DNA of 64,000 bases from Chitinophaga pinensis (GCA_945860865.1 CAMARW010000001.1:648294-712293), one strand, 5' to 3'. Counted from the stretch's first letter, positions 8,859 through 18,669 are shown. Notes: generated by a model not told the origin, from the sequence alone. A program made the numbers and translations.

Positions 8859-11800
8859 ATGGAAAATAAAAATCAATACTGGAGAGGTTTAGAGGAATTA
8901 AATAATGACCCTAAATTCTTAGCATCCAAAAAGCATGAATTTGCTGAAGGTATTCCTTTAGAGGAGGTTTTTACGGAAGAAGATGGTGGCTTAAACGCTA
9001 ATCGTCGCGACTTCCTCAAGTATTTTGGATTTAGCATTTCGGCAGTTGCCTTGGCAGCTTGTAACAAAACGCCCGTAAAAAATGCTATTCCTTACATAGT
9101 AAAACCAGAAAACATTACACCGGGTATTCCAAACTGGTACGCCTCTACGTGTAATGCTTGTTCTGCCAATTGCAGTATTTTAGTAAAAACCCGTGAAGGC
9201 AGACCGGTTAAAATAGAAGGTAACAGTGATTCACCTATTTTTAAAGGTGGAGCTTGTGCTACTGGTCAGGCTAGTTTATTAGGTTTGTACGATAATGAGC
9301 GTTTACGTGGACCAAAATCTAAGGGTTCTGATGCCACTTGGGCTGCTGTAGATAAAGATATCAAAGCCGGTTTAGCTGCTTCAAAAAGCATTCGTTTGGT
9401 AACAGGAACTGTTAACAGTCCGTCTACCAAAAAAGCCATTGCTGCTTTTATAGCAAAATACCCGCAAGCGCAGCATATCCAGTACGAAGGCAATTCTATG
9501 GGCGCTATTGCTGAAGCAAGCAAGCGTGCCTTTGGAAAAAACATCGTTCCGGGTTACCGTTTCGATTTAGCTAAAGTTATTGTGAGCTTTGGTGCCGATT
9601 TCTTAGGTACATGGATTTCTCCTGTTGAGTTTACCAAGCAGTGGACAGCCAACAGAAAGGCAGAAAACAAAAACATGAGTCGCCACATTCAATTAGAATC
9701 TCACTTATCATTAAGTGGTTCTAATGCGGATGTTCGCTACCCAATTAAGCCATCTGCTGAAGGTGCTTATTTGGTTAGTTTATACAATAAAATTGCAGCC
9801 CTTGCCGGTGCGCCAGCTTTGGGTACAATGCCTACCGTTGAATTGCCTTTAGATGGAATTTCAAATACCGCTAAAGAATTATGGGGTGCTAAAGGTAGCT
9901 CTTTGGTTGTTTGTGGTTCAAACAATGTAGACCACCAATTATTGGTTCATGCCATTAATACTATGTTGGGTAATAACGGTACTACCGTAGATTTTACTAA
10001 CAGTAGCAACCAACATTTGAGCGATGATGTGGCTTTTGAAGCTTTTGTAAAAGAACTAAATGCTGGTACTGTTGATACGGCTATTTTCTATAATGTAAAC
10101 CCAGTTTACAGCTATACCCAAGGTGCTCAATTAGCAGAAAGCATTAAGAAATTAAAGCTATCTATTGCTTCAAATAGCAATTTAGATGAAACAGCTAGTG
10201 TATGTAATTATAATACACCTGATAATCATTTCTTAGAATCTTGGAATGATAATGAACCAAAAGCAGGTTATTTTACTTTCACTCAACCAACTATTTCTAA
10301 TGTTTTTGACACCCGTCAAATGCAAGAAAGCATTCTAACTTGGGCCGATGCGCCTGCTAGTTTCTACGATTACATGAAAGCCAATTGGGCAAGTAGTTTA
10401 GCCGGAGATGCTTGGATAAAGGCTGTACATGATGGTTTCCATCAGGTAGCGCCAGCTGCGGTTAATGTTTCTTTTGCTGCAGATTTAAGTGGTGTTGTTG
10501 CGCCTGCCTACAATACTTATACCAATACAAAAACTAAATTAGAATTACTATTATATAGCAAAGTTGCTATCAACGATGGTGCACATGCACATAATCCTTG
10601 GTTGCAAGAAATGCCTGATCCAATTAGTAAAGTATGTTGGGATAATTATGCCAACATTAGCTCTGCTACTGCTAAAGAACTAGGTGTAAAAGATGGTGAT
10701 GTAATCAATATTACTGCTAAGTCTGGTAAATTAGAAGCAGTTCCTGTTTTGGTTCAGCCAGGCCAACCGAATAATGTAATTGCTTTAGCCATTGGTTATG
10801 GAAGAACAGCGGGCGGTAAAACCGGTTTAAATGTAGGTAAAAATGCATTTATTTTAAGTGAAAGCAAATCGGGTGCGATAGAAATTACGGTTGAAAAAGC
10901 ATCGGGTTCTTATGAGTTGGCTCAAACCCAAACTCACCATACCATTGAAGGAAGAGCTTTGATAAAAGAAGCTTCTTTAAACGAATATAATAAAGATGCA
11001 AAAGCCGGTAATCATGATCACCATAAAGCATTAAAAGAAAATGGCAATTTACTAACCTTGTGGGCTGAACGCGATAGCAAAGGTCACCGTTGGGCAATGG
11101 CCGTAGACATGAATAAATGTACAGGTTGTGGTTCTTGTGTGGTAGCTTGTAATGCAGAAAATAACGTTCCTGTTGTAGGTCGCCAAGAGGTTATAAACCG
11201 TCGCGAAATGCATTGGATACGCATCGATCGTTACTATCGTTTCCGTAACAAGGAAAATAACAATATTACCAGAGAGAATGAATACAATAACGAAGCTACA
11301 GGAGTAGATTTTGAAAATGTAAGTGTTACTTTCCAACCTTTAATGTGTCAACAATGTGGTCACGCACCTTGCGAAACTGTTTGTCCGGTATTAGCTACTG
11401 TGCATAGCAGCGAGGGCTTAAACCACATGGCTTATAACCGTTGTGTAGGAACCCGTTATTGCGCAAATAACTGTCCGTATAAAGTACGTCGTTTCAACTG
11501 GTTTAAATACAGAGATAATTCTCAATTCGATTTTAACTTCAACAACGATTTAGGACGTATGGTAATTAATCCAGATGTTACGGTTCGTTCTAGAGGTGTA
11601 ATGGAAAAATGTTCATTCTGCGTGCAACGTATCCAAGCGGGTAAGTTAAAGGCAAAATTAGAGAACAGAATCATTGTAGACGGCGATATCAAAACGGCCT
11701 GTCAACAAAGTTGTCCAGCTGATGCAATTATCTTTGGCGACATCAACGATGATAAGAGCGAGGTTAGAAAGTATTTTGAAAACGACCGTGCTTTCTTCTT

Positions 11801-11948
11801 ATTAGAGGAGTATAATGTACAACCGTCTGTAGCATACATGACCAAAGTAAGAAACGTAAATGAAGATTTAGCCGGTGGCGGTCATCACGTTGCTGCTGCG
11901 CCACATGATGCTTCGCATACAGCAAAAGAAGTTGAATCACATTCATAA
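8859..11948 (+). CDS. actB: Alternative complex III subunit B, iron-sulfur protein
   Basis: A 1029-residue periplasmic subunit. RRDFLK at 49-54 followed by a hydrophobic stretch resembles a Tat signal, and LAAC at 65-68 looks like a lipobox, in line with lipid anchoring known for ActB. The N-terminal two thirds is molybdopterin-oxidoreductase-like in fold but belongs to a family without the cofactor. The C-terminal part binds iron-sulfur clusters: CTGCGSCVVAC (about 754-764), CQQCGHAPCETVCPV, CVGTRYCANNCPY and CSFCVQRI with CQQSCPADAI. These clusters relay electrons from the quinol-oxidising membrane subunit to the ActA haems. The tail is His-rich. Family length is normal. Confidence 0.94.
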   Translation: MENKNQYWRGLEELNNDPKFLASKKHEFAEGIPLEEVFTEEDGGLNANRRDFLKYFGFSISAVALAACNKTPVKNAIPYIVKPENITPGIPNWYASTCNACSANCSILVKTREGRPVKIEGNSDSPIFKGGACATGQASLLGLYDNERLRGPKSKGSDATWAAVDKDIKAGLAASKSIRLVTGTVNSPSTKKAIAAFIAKYPQAQHIQYEGNSMGAIAEASKRAFGKNIVPGYRFDLAKVIVSFGADFLGTWISPVEFTKQWTANRKAENKNMSRHIQLESHLSLSGSNADVRYPIKPSAEGAYLVSLYNKIAALAGAPALGTMPTVELPLDGISNTAKELWGAKGSSLVVCGSNNVDHQLLVHAINTMLGNNGTTVDFTNSSNQHLSDDVAFEAFVKELNAGTVDTAIFYNVNPVYSYTQGAQLAESIKKLKLSIASNSNLDETASVCNYNTPDNHFLESWNDNEPKAGYFTFTQPTISNVFDTRQMQESILTWADAPASFYDYMKANWASSLAGDAWIKAVHDGFHQVAPAAVNVSFAADLSGVVAPAYNTYTNTKTKLELLLYSKVAINDGAHAHNPWLQEMPDPISKVCWDNYANISSATAKELGVKDGDVINITAKSGKLEAVPVLVQPGQPNNVIALAIGYGRTAGGKTGLNVGKNAFILSESKSGAIEITVEKASGSYELAQTQTHHTIEGRALIKEASLNEYNKDAKAGNHDHHKALKENGNLLTLWAERDSKGHRWAMAVDMNKCTGCGSCVVACNAENNVPVVGRQEVINRREMHWIRIDRYYRFRNKENNNITRENEYNNEATGVDFENVSVTFQPLMCQQCGHAPCETVCPVLATVHSSEGLNHMAYNRCVGTRYCANNCPYKVRRFNWFKYRDNSQFDFNFNNDLGRMVINPDVTVRSRGVMEKCSFCVQRIQAGKLKAKLENRIIVDGDIKTACQQSCPADAIIFGDINDDKSEVRKYFENDRAFFLLEEYNVQPSVAYMTKVRNVNEDLAGGGHHVAAAPHDASHTAKEVESHS

Positions 11949-11970
11949 AATTGTAAACAAGTAGTAACAC

Positions 11971-13398
11971 ATGTCATACGAATCACCAATTAGAGATCAA
12001 TTAGTAACCGGTGGAAAAACTTACCGTGATGTCACCAGAGACATTACGCGTCCATTGGAAAATGCGCCCACCAAAGGCTGGTGGATTGGGTTTATCCTCG
12101 CAACTTTGGCTTTAGCCCTTTGGCTTGGATCAACCACTTATACTGTAGCAGTTGGTTTAGGCTCCTGGGGATTAAACAAAACTGTAGGCTGGGCTTTTGA
12201 TATTACCAACTTTGTATTCTGGGTAGGTATTGGTCATGCCGGTACCCTTATCTCAGCAGTATTATTATTGTTTCGCCAAAAGTGGAGAATGTCTATCAAC
12301 CGCTCTGCGGAGGCTATGACCATCTTCGCTGTTGTTTGTGCGGCTTCATTCATTTTATCTCACATGGGTAGACCATGGGTGGCTTACTGGCCAATTCCAT
12401 TACCAAATGCTTTTGGTACATTGTGGGTAAATTTTAACTCACCTTTGGTGTGGGATGTATTTGCAATTTCAACTTACTTCTCAGTATCTTTAGTATTCTG
12501 GTATGTAGGATTAATTCCAGATATTGCTACAGTTAGAGATAGAGCAACCACCGCCGGAAGGAAATTTTGGTATGGTTTGTTTGCTATGGGTTGGACAGGT
12601 TCAACGCGCACTTGGCATAGGTATGAAGTAATCAGTTTAATTTTGGCTGGTATTTCTACACCACTTGTACTTTCGGTGCACTCAATTGTATCTATGGACT
12701 TTGCAACGTCTTTAGTACCGGGATGGCATACAACAATTTTCCCACCATACTTTGTGGCTGGAGCTATCTTCTCGGGATTTGGCATGGTACTTACCCTGTT
12801 AATTATTGCCCGTGAAGTAATGAACTATAAAAACTACATCACCGAAGAGCACTTGGATGCTATGGCTAAAATTATTTTAGTAACTGGTACCATGGTGGGT
12901 ATGGCATACATCACAGAGTTTTTTGTGGCAGCCTATTCTGGTGTAGAATACGAGCAATATGCATTCTTAAACAGAGCATTTGGTCCGTATTGGTGGGCAT
13001 ATTGGACGATGATGACTTGTAACTTAATTGCGCCACAAGTATTTTGGTTCAGAAAGTTAAGAACTAATCCAGCCTTCTTGTTTGTAATGTCTATCATTGT
13101 AAATATTGGAATGTGGTTTGAGCGTTTTGTAATTATTGTAACTTCATTACACCGCGATTTCTTGCCTTCATCTTGGGCAATGTATACGCCTTCAATTGTT
13201 GAGGTTGCTATTTTAATTGGTTCATTTGGACTATTCTTTTTCTTATTTTTCTTATTTATCAAGTTTTTACCTTCTATCAACATGGCTGAGGTAAAAAGTA
13301 TTATTCCTACCCATGCACATGCACATGATGCGCATGCACACAGCGGTAGTCACAGTCACGATGTTGTAGTAGAGAAAGGAGCCATTCATGGAAACTAG
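11971..13398 (+). CDS. actC: Alternative complex III subunit C, NrfD-like membrane protein
   Basis: A 475-residue integral membrane protein of the NrfD/PsrC type with about ten hydrophobic helices from residue 30 to 435. In the complex ActC holds the quinol-binding site close to the ActB clusters. Typical features are WVGIGHAGTLISAVLLLF near 86-105 and the long conserved core through WHTTIFPPYFVAGAI. The C-terminus is strongly His-rich (HAHAHDAHAHSGSHSHD), which could bind metal but is common in this subunit among Bacteroidota. It overlaps actD by 11 bases, indicating translational coupling. Confidence 0.94.
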   Translation: MSYESPIRDQLVTGGKTYRDVTRDITRPLENAPTKGWWIGFILATLALALWLGSTTYTVAVGLGSWGLNKTVGWAFDITNFVFWVGIGHAGTLISAVLLLFRQKWRMSINRSAEAMTIFAVVCAASFILSHMGRPWVAYWPIPLPNAFGTLWVNFNSPLVWDVFAISTYFSVSLVFWYVGLIPDIATVRDRATTAGRKFWYGLFAMGWTGSTRTWHRYEVISLILAGISTPLVLSVHSIVSMDFATSLVPGWHTTIFPPYFVAGAIFSGFGMVLTLLIIAREVMNYKNYITEEHLDAMAKIILVTGTMVGMAYITEFFVAAYSGVEYEQYAFLNRAFGPYWWAYWTMMTCNLIAPQVFWFRKLRTNPAFLFVMSIIVNIGMWFERFVIIVTSLHRDFLPSSWAMYTPSIVEVAILIGSFGLFFFLFFLFIKFLPSINMAEVKSIIPTHAHAHDAHAHSGSHSHDVVVEKGAIHGN

Positions 13399-13918
13399 TA
13401 AAAAACTTATTTTGGGTGTATACGATAGCCCAGATAAAACGTACGCAGCAACCAAAAAGTTAATTAGCAATGGTTACAACGTATATGATGTGTATTCACC
13501 ATTTGCCATTCACGGTTTAGACCGCGTAATGGGAATTAAAAGATCGCGTTTAACCATTGTAGCCTTTTGTTGCGCTATGATTGGATTAAGCTTAGCGGTA
13601 ACCTTCCAAGTTTATGTAAGTTATTTTGATTGGCAAATGAATATTGGCGGAAAGCCTTCATTGCATATTCCAACATACATTCCAATTACTTTTGAATTGA
13701 GTATTTTGTTCACAGCTTTCGGAATGGTAACGGCCTTTTTTATTGTAAACAAAATGTTTTGGGGTAAAAATGCTGATATTATGGATTTGCGCGTAACAGA
13801 CGATTTGTTTGTAATTGCAGTAGATGTTAAAAAGAGCAAAGCCGACATAGGTTTGTTAAACCAATTATTAATGGATGGCGGCGCTATTGAAGTGAGAGAA
13901 AGGACCAAAGAGTTATGA
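13388..13918 (+). CDS. actD: Alternative complex III subunit D (DUF3341)
   Basis: A 176-residue protein with two membrane helices (about 56-78 and 100-122) between soluble N- and C-terminal segments, as expected for ActD/DUF3341. The opening LILGVYDSPDKTYAATKKLI is the family's ferredoxin-like N-terminal fold, and HGLDRVMGIKRSRLT precedes the first helix. ActD is a structural subunit at the cytoplasmic side without cofactors. It overlaps actC by 11 bases and actE by 4 (ATGA). Confidence 0.92.
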   Translation: METSKKLILGVYDSPDKTYAATKKLISNGYNVYDVYSPFAIHGLDRVMGIKRSRLTIVAFCCAMIGLSLAVTFQVYVSYFDWQMNIGGKPSLHIPTYIPITFELSILFTAFGMVTAFFIVNKMFWGKNADIMDLRVTDDLFVIAVDVKKSKADIGLLNQLLMDGGAIEVRERTKEL

Positions 13919-14532
13919 GATTAAAATCATTATATACCGCTATTTTAATCGGTTCAACCGCGGCTTTATTAGGAAGTTGCAGTGCCGGCGGCGAAAGTAC
14001 AGGAATTGAATATGCACCAAATATGTATCATTCTTTTGCCTATGAGCCTTTATCGCAAGAGGCAGATAAGCCTAATACCATTAATCCAAATGGTATGAAC
14101 ATGCGTTTGCCAGCTAAAAATACAGTGGCACGCGGACAAATGGATTATGCAAAATATGAATATACTGTTAGCAATGCTTCGTATGTAGCTTCTGCTAGCC
14201 TTAATAATCCGATTGCAGCTTCTCCAGAAGTAATTGCTGAGGGTCAAACTTTGTATAATATTCATTGTACGCCTTGTCATGGAGATAAAGGTTTGGGAGA
14301 TGGTAGCATTGTTGCTGCTGGAAAATTCCCACCACCCCCTTCATACGAATCGGATAGGATTAAGTCTACACCTGATGGACAAATGTTTTACTCTATTCGT
14401 TACGGAAAAAATTTGATGGGCGCTTACGGTACTGCCTTAAAGCCTGCTCAAATTTGGAAAGTAGTACATTATATCCGCACAGTAAGTGGTCCGTATAAGG
14501 CGGCAGCTACTGCTAATAACGCTTCTAATTAA
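13915..14532 (+). CDS. actE: Alternative complex III subunit E, monohaem lipoprotein cytochrome c
   Basis: A 205-residue lipoprotein: the signal ends in the lipobox LLGSC with Cys22 as lipidation site. One haem site, CTPCHGDKGLGDG (about 119-131), with the distal Met probably in GKNLMGAYG. ActE is the single-haem cytochrome that passes electrons on to the terminal acceptor. The ATGA overlap with actD and the 25-base gap to actF fit one operon. Confidence 0.93.
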   Translation: MRLKSLYTAILIGSTAALLGSCSAGGESTGIEYAPNMYHSFAYEPLSQEADKPNTINPNGMNMRLPAKNTVARGQMDYAKYEYTVSNASYVASASLNNPIAASPEVIAEGQTLYNIHCTPCHGDKGLGDGSIVAAGKFPPPPSYESDRIKSTPDGQMFYSIRYGKNLMGAYGTALKPAQIWKVVHYIRTVSGPYKAAATANNASN

Positions 14533-14557
14533 TCATTAACCGGAGAACATATTTACA

Positions 14558-15868
14558 ATGGAACACGCAGAAGTTCATATCAAAGAAGAAAAATATCAAA
14601 TAACCGAAGGCAACAAAAAATGGGCATTCGGATTAATGATTGTAGGTTTGATTTTAGCAGCTATTGGCTACTTCACCTACCACCCGCACATCGAAGGATT
14701 ATCAGAAACAGATTTACATCACTTATCTCAGAAGCGTTTGTTAAGTAACCTATTGGTAAATGGTTATTTCTTTTTCATAGTTTCTATTTGTGCCGCTACT
14801 TTTATCGCTATTAGTCAGGTTGCTAATGCAGGTTGGTACGTAGCCATTAGAAGAATTCCTGAGGCTTTAAGCGAATACTCTCTTATTGGAGGTCCTATTT
14901 TAGTTATCATTAGTTTATTAGGCGTATCTACTTTATACCATTGGGCTCATGAAGGTATTATGACCGAAGGTGCTAGCAATTTTGATGCTTTGTTGGCAAG
15001 CAAAAGCTGGTACTTAAACAAGCCATTCTTCTTTATTAGAATGATATTGTTTATGGCTTTTTGGATTTTTTGCGCTCACATGTTTCGCAAAAATTCTCGC
15101 AATGAAGATGTAATCGGTGGCTTAACAATGTTCCAGAAGAACTACAATCTTTCTACTGCATACATGGTTATCTTCGCCTTTACTTTCTCTATGTTTAGCT
15201 GGGATGTGATGATGAGTATTGATGCACATTGGTATTCAACCATTTTTTCTATCTATAACTTTGCTACGGGCTGGGTAAGTGCTTTAACTATTACCTATTT
15301 GTTAGTGCACTATTTAAGAAAGAACGGTTATTTGCAAGGTGTTGTTTCAGATGAACACCAGCACGATTTGGGTAAATTTATGTTTGCCTTCTCTGTGTTC
15401 TGGACGTACATGTGGACAGCGCAATTCTTGCTTATTTGGTATGCTAATATTCCAGAAGAAGTTGTTTACTACAGAGACCGTATGTTTGGTTCATACCAAT
15501 TCTACTTTTACTTTATTGTGTTTTTAAACTTTGTTATTCCTTTCTTCTTCTTTATGGGTAGGAATGCAAAGCGTAGCAGAAAAGTAGGTCATTTTGTAGG
15601 TGGTGCCTTGTTAATTGGCCATTGGTTAGATGTATATTTAATGGTTATGCCGGGTGCTATGAATTTGGCTACAGACCCAAGTGATGCACATCCAGCTGGT
15701 ATTATTAAAGTGGCTGCACAAGGTATTGGCTTTATGGAAATTGGTTTCTTGTGTTTGTTTGCTGGCTTATTCTTGTGGATGACACTAAAAGCCTTAACCA
15801 AAGCCAACTTATACCCAACTAAGCACCCATATATTATGGAATCTGCCCTACATGATGTAGGCGTTTAA
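14558..15868 (+). CDS. actF: Alternative complex III subunit F, NrfD-like membrane protein
   Basis: A 436-residue polytopic membrane protein related to ActC (NrfD-like), with about ten helices. It lies against ActC in the membrane domain and is thought to take part in proton movement rather than quinol binding. Conserved acid and His residues are seen in helices (for example SWDVMMSIDAHWYSTIF and LLIGHWLDVYLMVMPG). In many Bacteroidota the act genes run on into cytochrome c oxidase genes; here the cluster stops, and a hairpin-forming repeat follows six bases after the stop. Confidence 0.93.
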   Translation: MEHAEVHIKEEKYQITEGNKKWAFGLMIVGLILAAIGYFTYHPHIEGLSETDLHHLSQKRLLSNLLVNGYFFFIVSICAATFIAISQVANAGWYVAIRRIPEALSEYSLIGGPILVIISLLGVSTLYHWAHEGIMTEGASNFDALLASKSWYLNKPFFFIRMILFMAFWIFCAHMFRKNSRNEDVIGGLTMFQKNYNLSTAYMVIFAFTFSMFSWDVMMSIDAHWYSTIFSIYNFATGWVSALTITYLLVHYLRKNGYLQGVVSDEHQHDLGKFMFAFSVFWTYMWTAQFLLIWYANIPEEVVYYRDRMFGSYQFYFYFIVFLNFVIPFFFFMGRNAKRSRKVGHFVGGALLIGHWLDVYLMVMPGAMNLATDPSDAHPAGIIKVAAQGIGFMEIGFLCLFAGLFLWMTLKALTKANLYPTKHPYIMESALHDVGV

Positions 15869-15873
15869 TATTC

Positions 15874-15954
15874 AATTACGAATTAAAAATTACGAATTAC
15901 GAATAGGCTGAGTTGTTATATCAACTCGTAATTCGTAATTCGTAATTTTTAATT
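15874..15954. repeat. Word-repeat island, family A; bidirectional hairpin between actF and folB
   Basis: The left arm (15881-15904, built of ATTACGAATT words) is the exact reverse complement of the right arm (15931-15954). Between them GAGTTG...CAACTC (about 15910-15927) forms an inner stem. The island separates two convergent genes and could terminate both. The folB stop codon (15949-15951, minus strand) lies inside the right arm, so the repeat supplies the end of that reading frame. Confidence 0.8.
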
Positions 15955-16308
15955 TATCTCCAAAGAAACACTCGCTGCCCCCGAACCAAACAAGCCCCCA
16001 GGATTAGGTTTTATTATTTTAACCTTTAATGCTACATCTCTATTAGCCAGCAGTCCTTTGATACGCATTATTATTGTTTTAGCAATATCTTCAATTAAAT
16101 CGCGGCGTATCTCCATTTCTTCCTTTACAATTGTAAAAATTTCCTCATAATTAATTACTTGATTAATTTCATTGAGCGGGTTAGTTTCTTCAACTTCCTC
16201 AGTAATGATGACGTCTACCAAGAATTCTGCACCTTTTTCTTTTTCAAATGCATATAAACCATGGTAAGCGTAAAACGCTAATCCCTCTAATGCTGTTTGT
16301 AATTTCAT
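15949..16308 (-). CDS. folB: Dihydroneopterin aldolase
   Basis: A 119-residue cytoplasmic enzyme of folate biosynthesis that cleaves 7,8-dihydroneopterin to 6-hydroxymethyl-dihydropterin and glycolaldehyde. Family marks are LEGLAFYAYHGLYAFEKEKG at the N-terminus with the substrate Glu, INQVINYEEIF, LIEDIAKTII, and KIIKPNPGG near residue 100 with the catalytic Lys. Length is normal. The last residues (EIN) and stop are contributed by a family A repeat. It is divergent from the acyl-CoA dehydrogenase gene, sharing a 67-base promoter region. No other folate genes are near. Confidence 0.92.
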   Translation of the reverse strand: MKLQTALEGLAFYAYHGLYAFEKEKGAEFLVDVIITEEVEETNPLNEINQVINYEEIFTIVKEEMEIRRDLIEDIAKTIIMRIKGLLANRDVALKVKIIKPNPGGLFGSGAASVSLEIN

Positions 16309-16339
16309 GAGTATAATTTTTAACTCCCGCCAAAATAAC

Positions 16340-16347
16340 TAATTTTG
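16340..16347 (+). promoter_or_regulatory. Candidate -7 box of the gcdH-like gene
   Basis: TAATTTTG fits TAnnTTTG and lies 28 bases before the ATG at 16376. The -33 position shows only a T-run, so the call is tentative. Confidence 0.4.
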
Positions 16348-16375
16348 TCAAAGTTTAATAATGCAAACCTAATAC

Positions 16376-17590
16376 ATGAACAACGCAAACGATTTTCACC
16401 GCGCTAGTAAGCAAGATTTATTTCAGAATCACGATTATTATTTAATGGATGAACTGCTTACCGAGGAGCATAAACTTATTCGTGCCACGGTGCGCGATTT
16501 TGTAAAAAAAGAAATTTCACCAATTATAGAAGATGCTGCCCAAAAAGCGGCTTTCCCTCATTATCTTATTAAAGGAATGGCCGAAGTAGGCTGTTTTGGT
16601 GCTCAATTGCCAGCAGAGTATGGCTGTAGTGGTTTAGATTATATTAGCTATGGTATTATTATGCAAGAACTAGAGCGTTGCGATTCTGGTATTCGCTCTA
16701 CCGCTTCGGTTCAAGGTAGCTTGGTAATGTACCCTATTTATAAATTTGGTTCTGAAGAACAAAAAAGAAAATACCTGCCTAAATTAGCCTCTGGCGAAAT
16801 GATGGGTTGCTTTGGTTTAACAGAGCCAGATCATGGCTCTAACCCAGCCGGCATGACTACCCACTACAAAGATGCTGGTGATGGTAAAAATGTGATTTTA
16901 AACGGTGCTAAAATGTGGATTAGTAACTCACCTTTTGCAGATGTAGCTGTTGTTTGGGCCAAAGATGATACAGATGTTATTCGTGGAATTATTGTAGAAC
17001 GTGGCATGCCAGGCTTTACTACTCCAGAAACACACGGTAAATGGAGCTTACGTGCCAGCGCAACAGGCGAATTGGTGTTCACAGATGTGCTAGTACCAAA
17101 AGAAAATATATTGCCAGGTGTATCTGGTCTTAAAGGCCCTTTGACTTGTCTAAACTCTGCCCGTTATGGCATTAGTTGGGGAGCTATTGGTGCAGCTTTA
17201 GATTGTTATGATACAGCCTTGCGTTATGCTAAAGAGCGTCATCAATTTGGTAAACCTATTGCAGGTTTCCAATTACAGCAAAAGAAATTAGCCGAAATGA
17301 TTACCGAAATTACTAAAGCACAATTGTTAACTTGGCGTTTAGGCGTTTTAATGAATGAAGGTAGAGCCACTCCGGCACAAATATCTATGGCCAAACGTAA
17401 CAACGTTGCCATGGCTTGTACCATTGCCAGAGATGCTCGCCAAATGTTGGGCGGTATGGGTATAACAGGCGAATATTCTATTATGCGCCACATGATGAAC
17501 CTAGAATCTGTGGTAACTTACGAAGGAACACATGATATTCATTTACTAATTACTGGTATGGATATTACCGGAGAAAACGCTTTTAATTAA
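16376..17590 (+). CDS. gcdH: Acyl-CoA dehydrogenase, glutaryl-CoA dehydrogenase type
   Basis: A 404-residue flavoenzyme with the three acyl-CoA dehydrogenase domains. The catalytic Glu is Glu383 in TYEGTHDIHLLI, the placement typical of glutaryl-CoA dehydrogenases, and RSTASVQGSLVMYPIYKFG (around 105-123) closely resembles that enzyme's substrate region. Glutaryl-CoA dehydrogenase oxidises and decarboxylates glutaryl-CoA to crotonyl-CoA in lysine and tryptophan breakdown, giving electrons to ETF. FAD-binding stretches CFGLTEPDHGSNPAG and KMWISNS are present. It is monocistronic except for a membrane-protein remnant starting directly after its stop. A related acyl-CoA dehydrogenase substrate cannot be excluded. 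Confidence 0.85.
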   Translation: MNNANDFHRASKQDLFQNHDYYLMDELLTEEHKLIRATVRDFVKKEISPIIEDAAQKAAFPHYLIKGMAEVGCFGAQLPAEYGCSGLDYISYGIIMQELERCDSGIRSTASVQGSLVMYPIYKFGSEEQKRKYLPKLASGEMMGCFGLTEPDHGSNPAGMTTHYKDAGDGKNVILNGAKMWISNSPFADVAVVWAKDDTDVIRGIIVERGMPGFTTPETHGKWSLRASATGELVFTDVLVPKENILPGVSGLKGPLTCLNSARYGISWGAIGAALDCYDTALRYAKERHQFGKPIAGFQLQQKKLAEMITEITKAQLLTWRLGVLMNEGRATPAQISMAKRNNVAMACTIARDARQMLGGMGITGEYSIMRHMMNLESVVTYEGTHDIHLLITGMDITGENAFN

Positions 17591-18638
17591 TTGGTTCAAC
17601 CCGTGAAATGGGCTTCCATTTTTATAACAATTTTACTGGCAAGTGCAGCAATGCTCTTGCCAGCTTTTTTTAATGGCTTCCCGTTATTATACTCAGATAC
17701 CGGAGCTTATATTGCCAGTGGCTTCGAAGGTAAAGTGCCGCTTGATAGACCAATAACCTACGGATTATTCCTTCGTCACGCCAGTTTAGCCCACAGTTTA
17801 TGGTTTGTTGTTTTGGCGCAATCTATTATTGTGAGTAGCTTACTATGGGCACTTTTTGCGCACTTCTTGGGGCCTATAAAACACGCTGCAATTTGGTTTT
17901 TAGCAATTGTTTTCGGCTTGAACCTAATTAGCAGCTTACCATGGATTAGCGGCATGCTGATGGCGGATATTTTTACACCCATTAGTTTTTTGCTGTTATA
18001 TATTTTAATGTTTCAAACGCCCACAAAAAAATGGCTGTTTGTATTTGTTGCTGTGGCTTATCTTTTTACTACCGCCACTCATTTAACCCATGCGCCTGCG
18101 CACCTTGCATTGCTCGTTGGGATTGTCTTCTTTAAATTAATAATTCCGCAATTTTTACAGGCAATTTCTTGGCTCAAATGGTTATTGGCCTTTGCCCTTG
18201 TTTTGCTAAATTTTATATTTTTACCAGCACTTCACTATTCCCATAATGCGGGTTGGGTAAGTTCTCGCAGCGGACATTTATTTTTAACGGCGCGCTTCAT
18301 AGAAAGTGGGGCTGTAAAGGCTTATTTAGATGAAAATTGTGTAGATGAAACCGCCTTTTTATGCCAATTATTGGCAAGGTAAATTAAACGGACACAACCA
18401 ACTCATCTTTGTTGTTTGGGTAATAGCCATTCTTATTTGTTTTTACTTTTTGTTTTCCAAGCAATTATCCAATCCCCTTAGGATATTCATTTTTTGCGGG
18501 TTTTTGGTATACGTTGGAAATTTTGTTGTTGTATGCATTGCCTCCAGCGGAAGCCGCTACAACGCTAGACTAGATTGGCTGTTTGTGTTCATGGCCGCGC
18601 TATCTATATATAGTTTCATACAATCTAAAACCCGGTAA
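17591..18638 (+). pseudogene. Broken polytopic membrane protein gene (frameshift, probable internal deletion)
   Basis: Two frames together look like one membrane protein. The first (17591-18382, TTG start, or GTG at 17603) gives seven or so hydrophobic helices and the loop LYSDTGAYIASG, ending after DENCVDETAFLCQ. The second (18345-18638, another frame, beginning right after an in-frame TAG) gives three more helices and SGSRYNARLDWLFVFMA, which reads like the C-terminal end of the same family. From memory, such proteins are around 430-450 residues with a long soluble loop after the Cys pair; here that loop is nearly absent, so a deletion plus frame change near 18340-18380 is likely. If instead both frames are translated, they would be two truncated proteins. 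The function of the intact family is unknown to me. Confidence 0.55.
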
Positions 18639-18647
18639 TACACAATT

Positions 18648-18669
18648 GCAACAAGTTGCGACTTGTTGC
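18648..18669. terminator. Perfect 9-bp hairpin after the broken membrane gene
   Basis: GCAACAAGT, loop TGCG, ACTTGTTGC. It lies ten bases after the last stop and is followed by an AT-rich stretch but no clean T-run. It may be a terminator or a REP-like palindrome; similar GCAACAAG palindromes are dispersed in Bacteroidota genomes as far as I recall. Confidence 0.45.

Noticed and set aside
13310-13370. His-rich ActC tail as a separate metal-binding novelty
   Set aside because: Such His-rich tails are common on this subunit in Bacteroidota as far as I know, so not unusual enough.
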